Assembly: GCA_014237855.1 (NCBI GenBank)
Contig: JABACD010000029.1
Location: 1-56,771, forward strand
DNA: 56,771 nucleotides
Direction of reading: 5' to 3'
DNA from: Planctomycetota bacterium
GTDB taxonomy: Bacteria > Planctomycetota > UBA1135 > GCA-002686595
Shown here: positions 1 to 8,426 of the stretch, in pieces
Layout of the letters: each line of letters opens with the position of its first letter
Numbering within the stretch: the stretch's first letter is position 1
Notes under the pieces: model-generated
Databases searched by the model: none
What the model was told of the DNA's origin: nothing
What the model saw: the letters and a program-made list of their open reading frames with translations, nothing else
Made by a program: the position numbers and the translations under genes

Positions 1-63
1 CCCTCCCATCAGCAGCAGCACGAGCAGCACCGCCATGGCCAGCAACTTGAATAGGCACTTCAT
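1..63 (-). CDS. N-terminus of a membrane or secreted protein (partial)
   Basis: Only the first 21 codons lie in the window; the gene continues leftwards beyond base 1. The translation starts MKCLFKLLAMAV and continues as an uninterrupted run of Leu, Val and Ala, which is a signal peptide or N-terminal membrane anchor. A TANNNT hexamer (TAAGCT) sits exactly 7 nt before the ATG and there is no Shine-Dalgarno sequence, the arrangement seen at eight other starts in this window. The function cannot be told from this fragment. Confidence 0.6.
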   Translation of the reverse strand, partial: MKCLFKLLAMAVLLVLLLMGG

Positions 64-70
64 GGGCTAG

Positions 71-76
71 AGCTTA
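71..76 (-). promoter_or_regulatory. Putative -10 element (TAAGCT) of a leaderless promoter
   Basis: TANNNT hexamer with 7 nt between it and the ATG of the leftward partial gene. Transcription starting about 7 nt downstream would begin at the start codon. No convincing -35 element was seen. Confidence 0.4.
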
Positions 77-228
77 GCCAGCCGCGGGTTGTCGGGACAG
101 CATCGAGCACAATCGAAGAAGGAAGGGGAGTGACCACCCACGCTGTGAGCCGTCTCTGGAGAGTCGTTGCGATCTCGTGTCGCGACAGAAGTGAACTCGC
201 ACATCTGGAAGCCCCTGAGGAGGAATTG

Positions 229-1206
229 ATGGCTCAAACTCGACTTACCCTGAACGCTCTCGCGGTCGGAATCCTTGCCCTGGCAGCCCCTGGAATTTCC
301 CAGGACTTCGGAGAACGAGCGGGTGCTCACCGAGAGGGCACACCCGAATCCTTGATTCTCTCTTCAGGGGCACCAACCGTCTCGGTGGACGAACGAAACG
401 TCATTGAGATCAGTTCCGAGCCCGGGTCCAAGGTCCTGCTCCTCTGTGGAGATCTTCTCGGTCCGCAATCCCTGGAGTCCTCTGAGCTGGGGACGGAGCG
501 TGGTCGTCGTGTTCACCCGCACCGGGTCGTGAGGGTCGAGGTCGACCTTCAGGGGCGGGCCCAGGTGCCCCTGGGAACCCCGGGGAGCCGGACCTTCGTC
601 CAGGCCATGCAGCTGGGAGTGGGGTCCACGACTGGTGTCTACTCAGTTCCGATCACCCTGATGCCAATGTCTCAGTTCCAGGGGTCCCAGGCACGTCCCG
701 GGGATCTGATCGTGACCGAGTTCATGAAGGACCCGAGCGCGGTGACCGACAGCCACGGAGAGTGGATCGAGATCCTCAGTACCAAGGCCTGGCGGCTGGA
801 TCTCGAAGGGGTGACCTTCACAGATCTGAGTGGCGCCTCCTTCACGCTGAACAATGCCGGTCGTGGGATCCTGATTGCCCCTGGAGAGCGTTTTGTTGTC
901 GGGAGTGACGGGGACTTGCGGTCCAACGGGGGGATCCCGGTCGACTACCAGTGGAGCGGGTTCTCGCTGAAGAACTCCGCGGACCAGATCCTGGTCTACG
1001 ACAGCGTCGGGAGGCTCCTTGATGGGGTGACCTACGACGACGGCCAGCGCTGGCCGGATGAGGCCGGAAGGTCCATCTACCTGAGCGACGAGATCTCTGA
1101 TGCGATGGTCAATAACGATCCGGGGCTCTGGTGTAGCTCCTCCACTCGAATAGGCCCTGGTCAGGACATGGGGACCCCCGGAAGCTCGAATGAGACCTGC
1201 CAGTGA
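229..1206 (+). CDS. Secreted lamin-tail-domain (LTD) protein
   Basis: 325 aa. The ATG at 229 is chosen over an upstream in-frame ATG at 130 because a strong GAGGAGG Shine-Dalgarno lies just before it and because a signal peptide begins there (hydrophobic stretch to about residue 25, ending AAPGISQ). The C-terminal half fits the lamin tail domain fold seen in many secreted bacterial proteins: it opens GDLIVTEFMKDPS, continues with GEWIEI, then alternating beta strands with FSLKNSADQILVYD, and closes with the usual P-G-S near the C-terminus. No catalytic residues were recognised. The domain is usually an adhesive or accessory beta sandwich on extracellular proteins. It is convergent with a second LTD-like protein (1366-2535) across a shared terminator. 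Confidence 0.75.
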   Translation: MAQTRLTLNALAVGILALAAPGISQDFGERAGAHREGTPESLILSSGAPTVSVDERNVIEISSEPGSKVLLLCGDLLGPQSLESSELGTERGRRVHPHRVVRVEVDLQGRAQVPLGTPGSRTFVQAMQLGVGSTTGVYSVPITLMPMSQFQGSQARPGDLIVTEFMKDPSAVTDSHGEWIEILSTKAWRLDLEGVTFTDLSGASFTLNNAGRGILIAPGERFVVGSDGDLRSNGGIPVDYQWSGFSLKNSADQILVYDSVGRLLDGVTYDDGQRWPDEAGRSIYLSDEISDAMVNNDPGLWCSSSTRIGPGQDMGTPGSSNETCQ

Positions 1207-1271
1207 ATCTGGCTTGGGAGCTGGTGGCCGGCCCTCTCGGGGAGTGGCCTGAGGCACAAGGCAGAAAAGAA

Positions 1272-1305
1272 GGACGGCGCCGCCTTGGTCAAGGCGGCGC
1301 CGTCC
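1272..1305. terminator. Bidirectional terminator hairpin between convergent genes
   Basis: Perfect 15-bp stem (1272-1286 with 1291-1305) around the loop GGTC. In the leftward direction the stem is followed by the T-rich tract TTCTTTTCTGC, so it is a standard intrinsic terminator for the leftward gene 1366-2535. In the rightward direction no T tract follows, but the hairpin lies 65 nt past the stop of 229-1206. Confidence 0.85.
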
Positions 1306-1365
1306 GAGACTGCGTGACAGGGCTAGGTAGGCGAGGATCGGTCGCCTACAGAGCCCAGTGCTGGC

Positions 1366-2535
1366 CTAGGCACCCCAGTTGATGGAGTAGGCATTCGAGA
1401 AGTTGAATGCTGCGCTGGTGCCGGGTGCGTTCTGGCAGGTGTTGCCCGGATCACGGAACCAGTACTGGTAGTACGTATCCGATCCCGCGGGCTGTGCCGA
1501 GGCGCCGAAGGGCATGCCCTGGAAATCGGTGACCGTTGCGTCTCCGTTGGCGTCTGTGAAGAAGACACCACCGCGGAGGGTGGGGTTCACACAGAAGATG
1601 CCGGAGGCGTTCGGGACGGCCGGGTTTCCGTTGGGGAAGTTCAGTGCGTTGGGGCCCTGGATCAGGATGCCGGGCTTGGAGGGGGATCCGTCGCTGATGA
1701 CGAAGCCGACCGTGTCGCCGGAGAGGGAGGCCGTGCCATTGCCGACGAGCAAGGCGCCGTTACCGTTGGCGTTGGTGTTGGGGCAACCCTGTCCGGCTGC
1801 GCCTACTGCTGCACAGGGGCAGGATCCGCTGGACCCGTCACAGAAGCCGGAGCCGGGCTCGGTGGTGGGGCAGGCGATGTTCATGGCGCCGGGTGTCCGA
1901 TCGCCAGCGAGGTTGAAGTCAAGGAAGGTGTCGGTGCACCAGCCGTTCGGGGCGTCGTTGCCACGGAAGATGCCAGCAGGGAAGAAGGTGCCATCGGGCC
2001 CGATCACCTGGGCTCCATCATAGATGAAATCAGTGGTACCGAAGCCACCGTCGACCATCCCGATGATGTCGATAATGGTAACGGAGGACATTGCGGCGAT
2101 GTCCGTATTGAGATCCAGGTCACCGTCGACGTTGGTGCCGAGGAGCGCCGAGACTGCGGCGACATCGGTGGTGGAGATCAGGTAGAAGGTCTCGGTGCCG
2201 TTCTCGTAGATGTTGTCAGCACCGACATCGAGGTCATTGTTGGTGACGGCGGTGTTGCCGGCGACGAAGTAGCCGTCGCCAGGCATCGTGTGACCTGTCA
2301 GGTCGATGGCGCGGTCCAGGGTTCCAGTGTTGGTGCTGTCGCCTTCGACTTCGAGGATCATCAGGCCGTCCAGGCTTGCGCCGCCAGGACCGGTGATCTC
2401 AATGAACTCCATGTTGTCTGTACCCGTATGCGAGATGTAGAGCTCGTTGAGGGCAAAGGTGGGGCCGCCAGTATTGGCAACTACCTGCGAAGCGAGGAAC
2501 GCTGTGGTTGCGCCGGCTAGGACGAATTTCTTCAT
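1366..2535 (-). CDS. Secreted LTD-like protein with planctomycete-type C-terminal module
   Basis: 389 aa. A clear signal peptide starts MKKFVLAGATTAFLASQ and ends at VVANT. The leader before the ATG is purine-rich (AGAAGAAG), a weak ribosome site. Residues about 25-220 resemble a lamin tail domain (FALNELYISHTG, NMEFIEITGPGG, GMVDGGFG). From about residue 235 the Cys/Gly-rich segment GSCPCAAVGAAGQGC opens a C-terminal beta-rich module that ends YYQYWFRDPG, CQN, FNFSNAYSINW. That module recurs in variant form in the genes at 38383, 50880 and 55572. The role is probably extracellular. Possible functions are surface attachment or matrix; no enzymatic motif was seen. Confidence 0.75.
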   Translation of the reverse strand: MKKFVLAGATTAFLASQVVANTGGPTFALNELYISHTGTDNMEFIEITGPGGASLDGLMILEVEGDSTNTGTLDRAIDLTGHTMPGDGYFVAGNTAVTNNDLDVGADNIYENGTETFYLISTTDVAAVSALLGTNVDGDLDLNTDIAAMSSVTIIDIIGMVDGGFGTTDFIYDGAQVIGPDGTFFPAGIFRGNDAPNGWCTDTFLDFNLAGDRTPGAMNIACPTTEPGSGFCDGSSGSCPCAAVGAAGQGCPNTNANGNGALLVGNGTASLSGDTVGFVISDGSPSKPGILIQGPNALNFPNGNPAVPNASGIFCVNPTLRGGVFFTDANGDATVTDFQGMPFGASAQPAGSDTYYQYWFRDPGNTCQNAPGTSAAFNFSNAYSINWGA

Positions 2536-2930
2536 GGTTGTTTATTCTTCTTCTCGGTTCTCTGGTCGGCCGTTGCTCTTGTGATTGCGTTCGTAGCTAC
2601 CAAACGGGGTTGGGCTAAGAGCACACATGAGTGCAGCCCCTCGCGGTTGAGCAAGTCCTCCCGGACTCAAGGCAGTTAGCAGGATAGTGGGGAGGAATTG
2701 CCCAGTGGCCATGGGGGGCCGCCCGGCCATTCTCGGGAATTTAGTGGGATCAGAGGCACCAGGAACGGGCCTCGGCTCCCCAAGAGAGTAGTCGGATCTG
2801 CCATGTTTCGGCAGATGAACTGGCGTGAATTCCGTGAGGACTATTTCAAGGCGCCCAGAGCCCTGAGAATTCGGCATCTGCCGAACGGGGGCGACCCGCA
2901 GAGTGCTCGATTCACGAGGACCTCACGGTC
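2536..2930. other. 395-bp intergenic region without a credible gene
   Basis: The reading frames here lack coding character. The region holds three small inverted repeats: ATCTGCC/GGCAGAT (2796-2816), TTCGGCA/TGCCGAA (2870-2885), and AGGACC/GGTCCT (2917-2932), the last overlapping the stop codon of the sulfatase-fold gene and possibly serving as its terminator. The first two share the CGGCA half-site in both orientations and could be operator-like. The right-hand part is 3' flank of the sulfatase-fold gene; the left-hand part is the leader of 1366-2535. Confidence 0.4.
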
Positions 2931-4466
2931 CTACTTTGGGCGAGCCACAGGCACAAGGAGTGCCTTGCAGTCAGGGCAAGAGCCAGGAGAGGGCAGTCGC
3001 TTCCACTCTCGAGGGCAGAGCCACTCCCACATGTTGATTGCGTCCACGGTCGATGCTTCACCGCCGCCGATGTAGCCAAGCTCCTGAAGAGTCTGGAGGT
3101 CCTTGGCAGACATGCCGTCCGCCTCGCCTGCGGTGTATGGCTCCAGGACCCAACCTTCTCTGCGGGACAGCTCCTCGAGCAGCGAGATGGCGAGCTGGCG
3201 TGATTCCGGTTCGCGGAAGAGGTTCTTCATCTCTCCTGGATCTTCCCGATAGGCGTAGAGCTCCGAGCTCTCCGGGTAGGAAGGCCGGAAGATGAGCTTG
3301 TGCTCATCGTTCATGATGACGTGGATGAAATCGGCCATCGGGCGCCGCTCGAGCATCTTCGCATTGGCGTCCCAGAGGTTGATCTGGTCTGCATAGGCCA
3401 TGCGCGGCTCGTCGGGCTTGCCCTCCATCAGGTTTCGCAGGCTGCGGCCCTCGAGTTCGGCCGGCGGTGCGATGTCGAGAAAGTCGAGGACGGTCGGGAA
3501 GATGTCCACAGAGCGGACCAGCTGGTCGACTGTTCCTCCGGCTGGGGCACCCGGTGCGCGGACGATCAGGGGTACATGGATTTGCTCCTGATAGAGAATC
3601 CGATGGGCGCCCCATCCATGCCGCTTGAAGCCGTCGTCGAGGCCCTCTCCGTGGTCTGCAACGATGGCGAAGAAGGTGTTCTCGTATTGACCAGCTTGCT
3701 TGAGAGCTTCGACGAGCTCTCCAAACTGCTGGTCGACGTAGCTGATCTCTGCCCCGTAGCGCTCCCTCGATTGCAGGTCCCAACCCTGCGGGCCGCGAGG
3801 CACGTCGTGGTCCTGAAGGAAGTCATCGGGGGGCATCATGTAGGGGTCGTGGGGATCCCAGTAGTGAATCCAGATGAAGTACGGCTCTGCGGTGTTCTTC
3901 ACGAAGTCGAGGACCAGGCGGTTGGTCTCATCGGAGCGCCGCTGACCCTTGGTGACGTCCCACTTGATTCCTCCTTGCTCGTTCTCCTGGAGTCCGGTGC
4001 CGGTGACATCTTCGAACTTGTCGAAGCCCCTGGCGAAGCCGTAGACGGCGGAGACAGGAAAGGCGCTGTGGAATGCTCCCGTCGAGTAGCCGCGCTCCTT
4101 GAGGACGCTGGCCAAGGTGGGGACAGTCTCGGGCAGCTGGAAGCCAGCGGGGCCCGCGAGAATCCGGAGGCCATGTCCGTAGGGGGCCCGCCCGGTCAGG
4201 ATCGAGGCGTGAGAGACCGGGGTCACGGCCGAGGAGCTCACGGCCGTGGAGAACCGCACTCCATCCTCTGCCAGCGCATCGAAGTGTGGCGTCGGGTCAC
4301 CCGGCATGCCCCAGGCACCAAAGAAGTCGGGCCGGGTGGTGTCTAGGGTGACCAGGATCACATTTTCTGATGCTCCGGAGGTTCCCGAATCCCCGCCGCC
4401 ACTGCAGGAGGCATGGAGGGCTGGCAGGAGTGAAAAAACCAGGGGCAGGACGCTCTTTGTTCGCAT
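2931..4466 (-). CDS. Sulfatase-fold (alkaline phosphatase superfamily) hydrolase, exported
   Basis: 511 aa from the ATG at 4466, where a signal or lipoprotein-type leader begins (MRTKSVLPLVFSLL, Cys21 followed by SGGGDSG). The fold is recognisable from LDTTRPDFFG (about 41-50), SHASILTGRAPYGHGL (about 85-100), and DHGEGLDDGFKRHGWGAH with VPLIVRAPG further on. The usual formylglycine box C/S-x-P-S-R aligns here with T82-P-V-S-H, so the nucleophile position is Thr and no Cys is available for formylglycine. It may therefore act on phosphate or phosphonate esters, or be a divergent sulfatase. It is divergent from the MORN lipoprotein. The start is reasonably secure from the leader sequence, but there is no Shine-Dalgarno. 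Confidence 0.8.
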   Translation of the reverse strand: MRTKSVLPLVFSLLPALHASCSGGGDSGTSGASENVILVTLDTTRPDFFGAWGMPGDPTPHFDALAEDGVRFSTAVSSSAVTPVSHASILTGRAPYGHGLRILAGPAGFQLPETVPTLASVLKERGYSTGAFHSAFPVSAVYGFARGFDKFEDVTGTGLQENEQGGIKWDVTKGQRRSDETNRLVLDFVKNTAEPYFIWIHYWDPHDPYMMPPDDFLQDHDVPRGPQGWDLQSRERYGAEISYVDQQFGELVEALKQAGQYENTFFAIVADHGEGLDDGFKRHGWGAHRILYQEQIHVPLIVRAPGAPAGGTVDQLVRSVDIFPTVLDFLDIAPPAELEGRSLRNLMEGKPDEPRMAYADQINLWDANAKMLERRPMADFIHVIMNDEHKLIFRPSYPESSELYAYREDPGEMKNLFREPESRQLAISLLEELSRREGWVLEPYTAGEADGMSAKDLQTLQELGYIGGGEASTVDAINMWEWLCPREWKRLPSPGSCPDCKALLVPVARPK

Positions 4467-4570
4467 GGAGGGACGTACGGCTGCAAGCCGATTGGTGTGA
4501 GGAGCTGGGCAGCCTAGCAGTCCAGCTCCCAAAGCGTCCAGACAGGGGCTGCAACCCGTGCTCGAAACCC

Positions 4571-4576
4571 TATGAT
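4571..4576 (+). promoter_or_regulatory. Putative -10 element (TATGAT) of a leaderless promoter
   Basis: TATGAT, one base from the consensus TATAAT, with 7 nt between it and the ATG at 4584. This makes the earlier ATG at 4572 part of the promoter rather than a start codon. A weak -35-like CTGCAA lies 16 nt upstream. Confidence 0.5.
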
Positions 4577-4583
4577 CCTCCCC

Positions 4584-5693
4584 ATGAACTCTCCGAAGAC
4601 CATCTCGGTTCCCCCCGGGAGCCCCCGGAGCGGCTTGAGCCGCACCCTCCACCTGCCCTTGATTCTGGCCTTCTGCCTGTGCCCCGTCCTATCGGGTTGT
4701 GGTGGCGGAGAGGCCAATGAAAGCTCCACCGTCAGCGAAGGTAAGGAGGAGACGGTCACGGAGTGGTTTGATCCCCAGACCCAGACCAAGAAGAAGGCTC
4801 AGGGCCTGATCAGCTTCGGGCAGCGCCAAGGAGAGTGGACCTGGTGGCACGAGAACGGCCAGGTTGCCGTCCGCGGACTCTTCGATAGGGGGGCCGCGAC
4901 CGGTGAATGGACCGAGTTCCATTCCAATGGCCAGAAAGCCTCGGTCATCACCTGGATCGACGGCGAGAAGGATGGAGTGGTCAGGAGCTGGCACCCCAAC
5001 GGTCGCGAGCAGGCGGAAGGTGAATTCGACAGGAACACTCCCCTGGGCAAGCACACCGAGTGGTATCCCAACGGCCAGGTGAGACTGGAACAGAGCTACG
5101 TTCTGGGCCAGCTAGACGGCGACCTCGTCGAGTTCTGGAGTGACGGAACAAAGAAAATGGAGGGGCCCTTCGTCGGGGGCGCCCAGTCAGGAACCTGGAC
5201 CAGCTATCACCAGAATGGCCGGATCCAGGCCAAGGGCGACTACGAGAACGGTAAGAAGGTCGGCACCTGGACCATTCTCCACCCCGAGGGCCAGCTGCAG
5301 ATGGAGATGCCCTACGAGGATGGTGAGATCAATGGAACCGTTGTCCGCCTGCATCCCAACGGAGTCCAGGAAGCCACGGTGAGCTTCGTGAAGGGTCTGC
5401 AGGAAGGTCCGGAGGAGATGGTCAACCCCGATGGCTCGACTCGTTCGACCGGTCAGTTCGTGAACGGTTTGAGAGTCGGGGAATGGAAGATCTGGAACCC
5501 CGACGGAAGCATCAATCCGAAGCTCTCCGGGATCTACGAGAACAGCCTCAGGGTCAAGGACCTCGAGGGCAACCCGGTGCCTCCTGGGACCGGAATTCCC
5601 TCCGGACTTCAGCAGGGACGTCCGGGAAAGCGCACCAAGGGACCTGCATCGCCAGGACCTACCGGAAAAGGTGGCCCCACCACGGGCCCCTGA
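4584..5693 (+). CDS. MORN-repeat outer-membrane lipoprotein
   Basis: 369 aa. The N-terminus has a basic region, a hydrophobic segment ([12 protein letters not shown]) and the lipobox LSGC, so it is a lipoprotein. From about residue 70 onwards it is built of roughly nine copies of a 23-residue MORN-type repeat with the core G-x-W-x-x-x-H/Y-x-N-G-Q ([33 protein letters not shown] and others). Proteins of this type (YwqK-like) are common in planctomycetes and Bacteroidetes and are thought to be surface or binding scaffolds; no enzymatic role is known for the repeat alone. The tail is Gly/Pro-rich. The ATG at 4584 is preferred because of the -10 hexamer directly upstream. glyA follows after 86 bp. 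Confidence 0.8.
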   Translation: MNSPKTISVPPGSPRSGLSRTLHLPLILAFCLCPVLSGCGGGEANESSTVSEGKEETVTEWFDPQTQTKKKAQGLISFGQRQGEWTWWHENGQVAVRGLFDRGAATGEWTEFHSNGQKASVITWIDGEKDGVVRSWHPNGREQAEGEFDRNTPLGKHTEWYPNGQVRLEQSYVLGQLDGDLVEFWSDGTKKMEGPFVGGAQSGTWTSYHQNGRIQAKGDYENGKKVGTWTILHPEGQLQMEMPYEDGEINGTVVRLHPNGVQEATVSFVKGLQEGPEEMVNPDGSTRSTGQFVNGLRVGEWKIWNPDGSINPKLSGIYENSLRVKDLEGNPVPPGTGIPSGLQQGRPGKRTKGPASPGPTGKGGPTTGP

Positions 5694-5779
5694 CCTACGG
5701 GACCAGTAGGAGGCTGGGTCAGGAAGCTCGAGAGACCTCCTGCTCGGCACCGACCACAGAAGCACAAGTACCGAGGCTG

Positions 5780-7024
5780 ATGAAGACTGTGAATCACACC
5801 GACAGCGAGGTCTGGCAGGCGATCGACGCGGAAGCAGCGCGTCAGGAGGCGCAGCTGGAGCTGATCGCCTCCGAGAACCACACTTCCAGAGAGGTGATGG
5901 CTGCCATGGGGAGCTGCCTGACCAACAAGTACGCAGAGGGCTATCCCGGAAGGCGTTACTACGGAGGCTGTGAGCACGTGGATACAGCCGAGAATCTTGC
6001 CCGCGCGAGGGCCAAGGAGCTGTTCTCGGCAGGGTATGCGAATGTCCAGCCGCACTCTGGCACCCAGGCGAACATGGGGGCGCTGATGGCACTGTGCGAT
6101 CCAGGAGATCGTGTCCTGGCCATGAGCCTTGATCATGGAGGTCACTTGAGCCACGGACACTCGAAGAACTTCTCGGGAGTGTTCTATGACTTTCATTCCT
6201 ATGGAGTGGACCGCGAGACCGAGCGGATCGATCTCGATCTTGTTCGTGATCGAGCCCTCGAGGTCAGGCCGAAGCTGCTCCTGGCGGGAGCATCGGCCTA
6301 CTCCCGTCCGATAGATTTCGCTGCCTTTGCTGCCATCGCCAAGGAGGTCGATGCCAAGCTCATGGTGGACATGGCTCACATCGCCGGCCTCGTGGCGGGT
6401 GGGGAGCATGAGAGTCCCGTTCCCCATGCTGACGTGGTGACCATGACCACCCACAAGACTCTTCGTGGACCGCGAGGAGGGCTGACGGTGACCAATGATC
6501 TCGATGTGCTCAAGCGAGTGAACTCCAGTGTCTTCCCCGGAGGCCAGGGAGGGCCCTTGATGCACGTGATCGCGGCGAAGGCGATCGCCTTCAAGGAGGC
6601 TCTCGAGCCCGAGTTCAAGCTCTATGCCCGTGCAGTCGTCGAGAATGCCAGGGTGCTGGCAGAGACCCTCGTGGAGCGCGGTCTGCGGATCGTCTCAGGT
6701 GGGACTGACAACCATCTGATGCTGGTTGATGTGAACTCGAAGGGGTTGTCGGGTGCCAGAGCCGAGGACGTGCTGCATGCCCTCGATATCACCTGCAACA
6801 AGAACCTGATTCCCTACGACGAGCGTCCACCGATGGAGGCCAGCGGCATTCGTATCGGCACCCCTGCGATCACGACTCGAGGGATGGGCGTCGAGGAGAT
6901 GCGCAGGCTCGGCAACTGGATTGCCGACGCACTGGAGAATCCCGAAGATGAGGGCACGGCGGCGCGAATTCGGGCAGAGGTCGCCGAGACTGCCAGAGCC
7001 TTCCCGATCTACTCCCAGGGCTAG
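5780..7024 (+). CDS. glyA: Serine hydroxymethyltransferase
   Basis: 414 aa, the normal family length. It interconverts serine and glycine with transfer of a one-carbon unit to tetrahydrofolate, using PLP. Visible signatures are [11 protein letters not shown] near residues 27-36, the [17 protein letters not shown] block (about 49-65), [10 protein letters not shown] with Asp197/His200, and the PLP-lysine motif [12 protein letters not shown] with Lys226. The frame is open far upstream (to 5483), overlapping the previous gene, but the conserved N-terminus fits the ATG at 5780, with a short GAGG just before it. It is followed 44 bp later by a COG0523 GTPase. Cytoplasmic. Confidence 0.97.
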   Translation: MKTVNHTDSEVWQAIDAEAARQEAQLELIASENHTSREVMAAMGSCLTNKYAEGYPGRRYYGGCEHVDTAENLARARAKELFSAGYANVQPHSGTQANMGALMALCDPGDRVLAMSLDHGGHLSHGHSKNFSGVFYDFHSYGVDRETERIDLDLVRDRALEVRPKLLLAGASAYSRPIDFAAFAAIAKEVDAKLMVDMAHIAGLVAGGEHESPVPHADVVTMTTHKTLRGPRGGLTVTNDLDVLKRVNSSVFPGGQGGPLMHVIAAKAIAFKEALEPEFKLYARAVVENARVLAETLVERGLRIVSGGTDNHLMLVDVNSKGLSGARAEDVLHALDITCNKNLIPYDERPPMEASGIRIGTPAITTRGMGVEEMRRLGNWIADALENPEDEGTAARIRAEVAETARAFPIYSQG

Positions 7025-7068
7025 CTCTCCGCGGGCCTGGTACGCGGATCGGATCCAGGAAAAAGCTC

Positions 7069-8049
7069 GTGTCCATGACGGCTCCGGAGGCACTGCCGGT
7101 CACCTTGTTGACTGGTTTTCTAGGCGCAGGGAAGACCACCCTGGTCAACCGGATTCTCAGCGAGCAGCACGGGGAACGCATCGTCGTGATCGTCAACGAG
7201 TTTGGCGATGTGGGGATCGACGGTGGCCTGATTGTCGCCTCTGCCGAGCGAATCGTGCAGCTCGAGAACGGCTGTGTCTGCTGCACGGTGCGCGGGGATC
7301 TGCAGCAGGGGCTGAAGGACCTGCTGTCCTCTCGTCGAAGCCTGCTTGGACGGTTGCGCCCAGAGCGGACACAGTTCGACCGCGTACTCATCGAGAGTTC
7401 CGGGCTGGCCGCCCCGGGCCCCATTGCTCAGACCCTGGCAATCGATCCAGAGCTGCGGGATGCCCTGCGCCTTGATGGGATCCTTGCACTGGCACACTCG
7501 GTCAATATCACCCGACAGCTCGAGGAGCACCCCGAGGCAGCCCAGCAAGTCGCCTACGCTGACCGGATCATTCTCGGCCACGCAGATCGTGCCACTCCCG
7601 AGGAACTGGAGCATGCGAAAGGGGCAATCAGTGCTCGCAACGCTCTGGCAGAGCTCCTGGTGGCAAGTCACGGCGAGCTACCCATCCAGCCGCTGCTGGC
7701 AATCGGCACGACCCGGGATCGAGCCTGGGACCTCTCGAGTTCAGGACACGAGCATGCCCACGACGCCGACGTGAGCTGTGTGGCCCTGCGGTGCAGCGAG
7801 CCACTCGAGCTGGCGCGGCTCAAGATCTGGCTTCAGTTCCTGGCCAATCGAAGGTCTCACGAGCTCTACCGCATGAAGGGAATCCTGCGCTGCACGGGTC
7901 GCACGGAGCGAGTGATCGTCCAGGGTATGTACGAGTGGCTGGAGCTCGGTCCAGGTGAGGGACCTGCACCGGAGGAGTCCGCGCTGGTCCTGATCGGCCG
8001 AGATCTGGATCGCGAGGAGCTCGAACGCGGGTGGGCTGCCTGCTCCTGA
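7069..8049 (+). CDS. CobW/COG0523-family metal-chaperone GTPase
   Basis: 326 aa. P-loop GFLGAGKT at about 16-23, the metal-binding C-x-C-C motif of the family (Cys69, Cys71, Cys72 in ENGCVCCTVRGDL), and a C-terminal CobW_C-like domain (MKGILRCTGRTERVIVQGMYE). COG0523 proteins deliver zinc, cobalt, iron or other metals to target enzymes; the substrate here cannot be told. A short His-rich stretch (GHEHAHDAD, about residue 226) may bind metal. GTG at 7069 has AGGA at 8 nt spacing and is preferred; ATG at 7075 is the alternative. It lies in the same direction as glyA and ends 9 bp from the convergent small gene 8059-8289. Confidence 0.9.
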   Translation: MSMTAPEALPVTLLTGFLGAGKTTLVNRILSEQHGERIVVIVNEFGDVGIDGGLIVASAERIVQLENGCVCCTVRGDLQQGLKDLLSSRRSLLGRLRPERTQFDRVLIESSGLAAPGPIAQTLAIDPELRDALRLDGILALAHSVNITRQLEEHPEAAQQVAYADRIILGHADRATPEELEHAKGAISARNALAELLVASHGELPIQPLLAIGTTRDRAWDLSSSGHEHAHDADVSCVALRCSEPLELARLKIWLQFLANRRSHELYRMKGILRCTGRTERVIVQGMYEWLELGPGEGPAPEESALVLIGRDLDREELERGWAACS

Positions 8050-8058
8050 GTCCTGGGC

Positions 8059-8289
8059 CTAGGCCACGTCCTCGGGCCGCTCGTAACCCAGGGACTTCAG
8101 GACATCGAAGACCTCTCCCCAGGAGGGGAAGGGGCGACTGTGCACTCGCTTGTACTCATCGATTGCGGTGATGAACTCGATCAGGTCCTCACTCATCTCG
8201 TCGGGCTTGGTCGGCGTGGGCTTCTTGGCCTGGGATGTCGCGCTTTTTTGCGCTCCGCCGCATTCGCTCTTCTTCTTGGATGCAGTCAT
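8059..8289 (-). CDS. Small conserved hypothetical protein
   Basis: 76 aa. It has a Lys/Pro-rich N-terminal third, then a compact helical part (DLIEFITAIDEYK, RPFPSWGEVFDVLKSLGYER). From memory, the pattern of an F-I-x-A-I-D-x-Y-K helix followed by RPFPSW-x-E-V recurs in short planctomycete proteins of unknown function, often with similar length, so I regard it as a real gene. No signal peptide or Cys pairs other than one N-terminal Cys. It lies downstream of mtnA (137-bp gap) and may be the last gene of the purC-purE-mtnA run or have its own promoter. Confidence 0.65.
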   Translation of the reverse strand: MTASKKKSECGGAQKSATSQAKKPTPTKPDEMSEDLIEFITAIDEYKRVHSRPFPSWGEVFDVLKSLGYERPEDVA

Positions 8290-8426
8290 GGCTGGGGAGG
8301 CTCGGATACAGAGTCGGGGGGTTCAGAGCCCCTCTCGTCCACCTCTGGCTCCTCACTGGAAACAATGAGGCGCTTTCCTTCGGAAAGTTCTCTCCTGGCT
8401 ACAGGAGTCCAGCTCGAGCGCTCCTC

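Noticed and set aside
2542..2877. 111-codon open frame on the - strand in the intergenic region
   Set aside because: No ribosome site, signal or domain; it overlaps the leader of the LTD-like gene. Low coding character.
3300..4346. 348-codon open frame on the + strand
   Set aside because: Antisense to the sulfatase-fold gene; no recognisable features.
4572..4574. ATG at 4572 as start of the MORN lipoprotein
   Set aside because: It lies within the TATGAT -10 hexamer; the ATG at 4584 is 7 nt downstream of it.
5483..5779. N-terminal extension of glyA by 99 codons
   Set aside because: It overlaps the MORN gene in another frame and does not resemble SHMT; family N-terminus fits the ATG at 5780.
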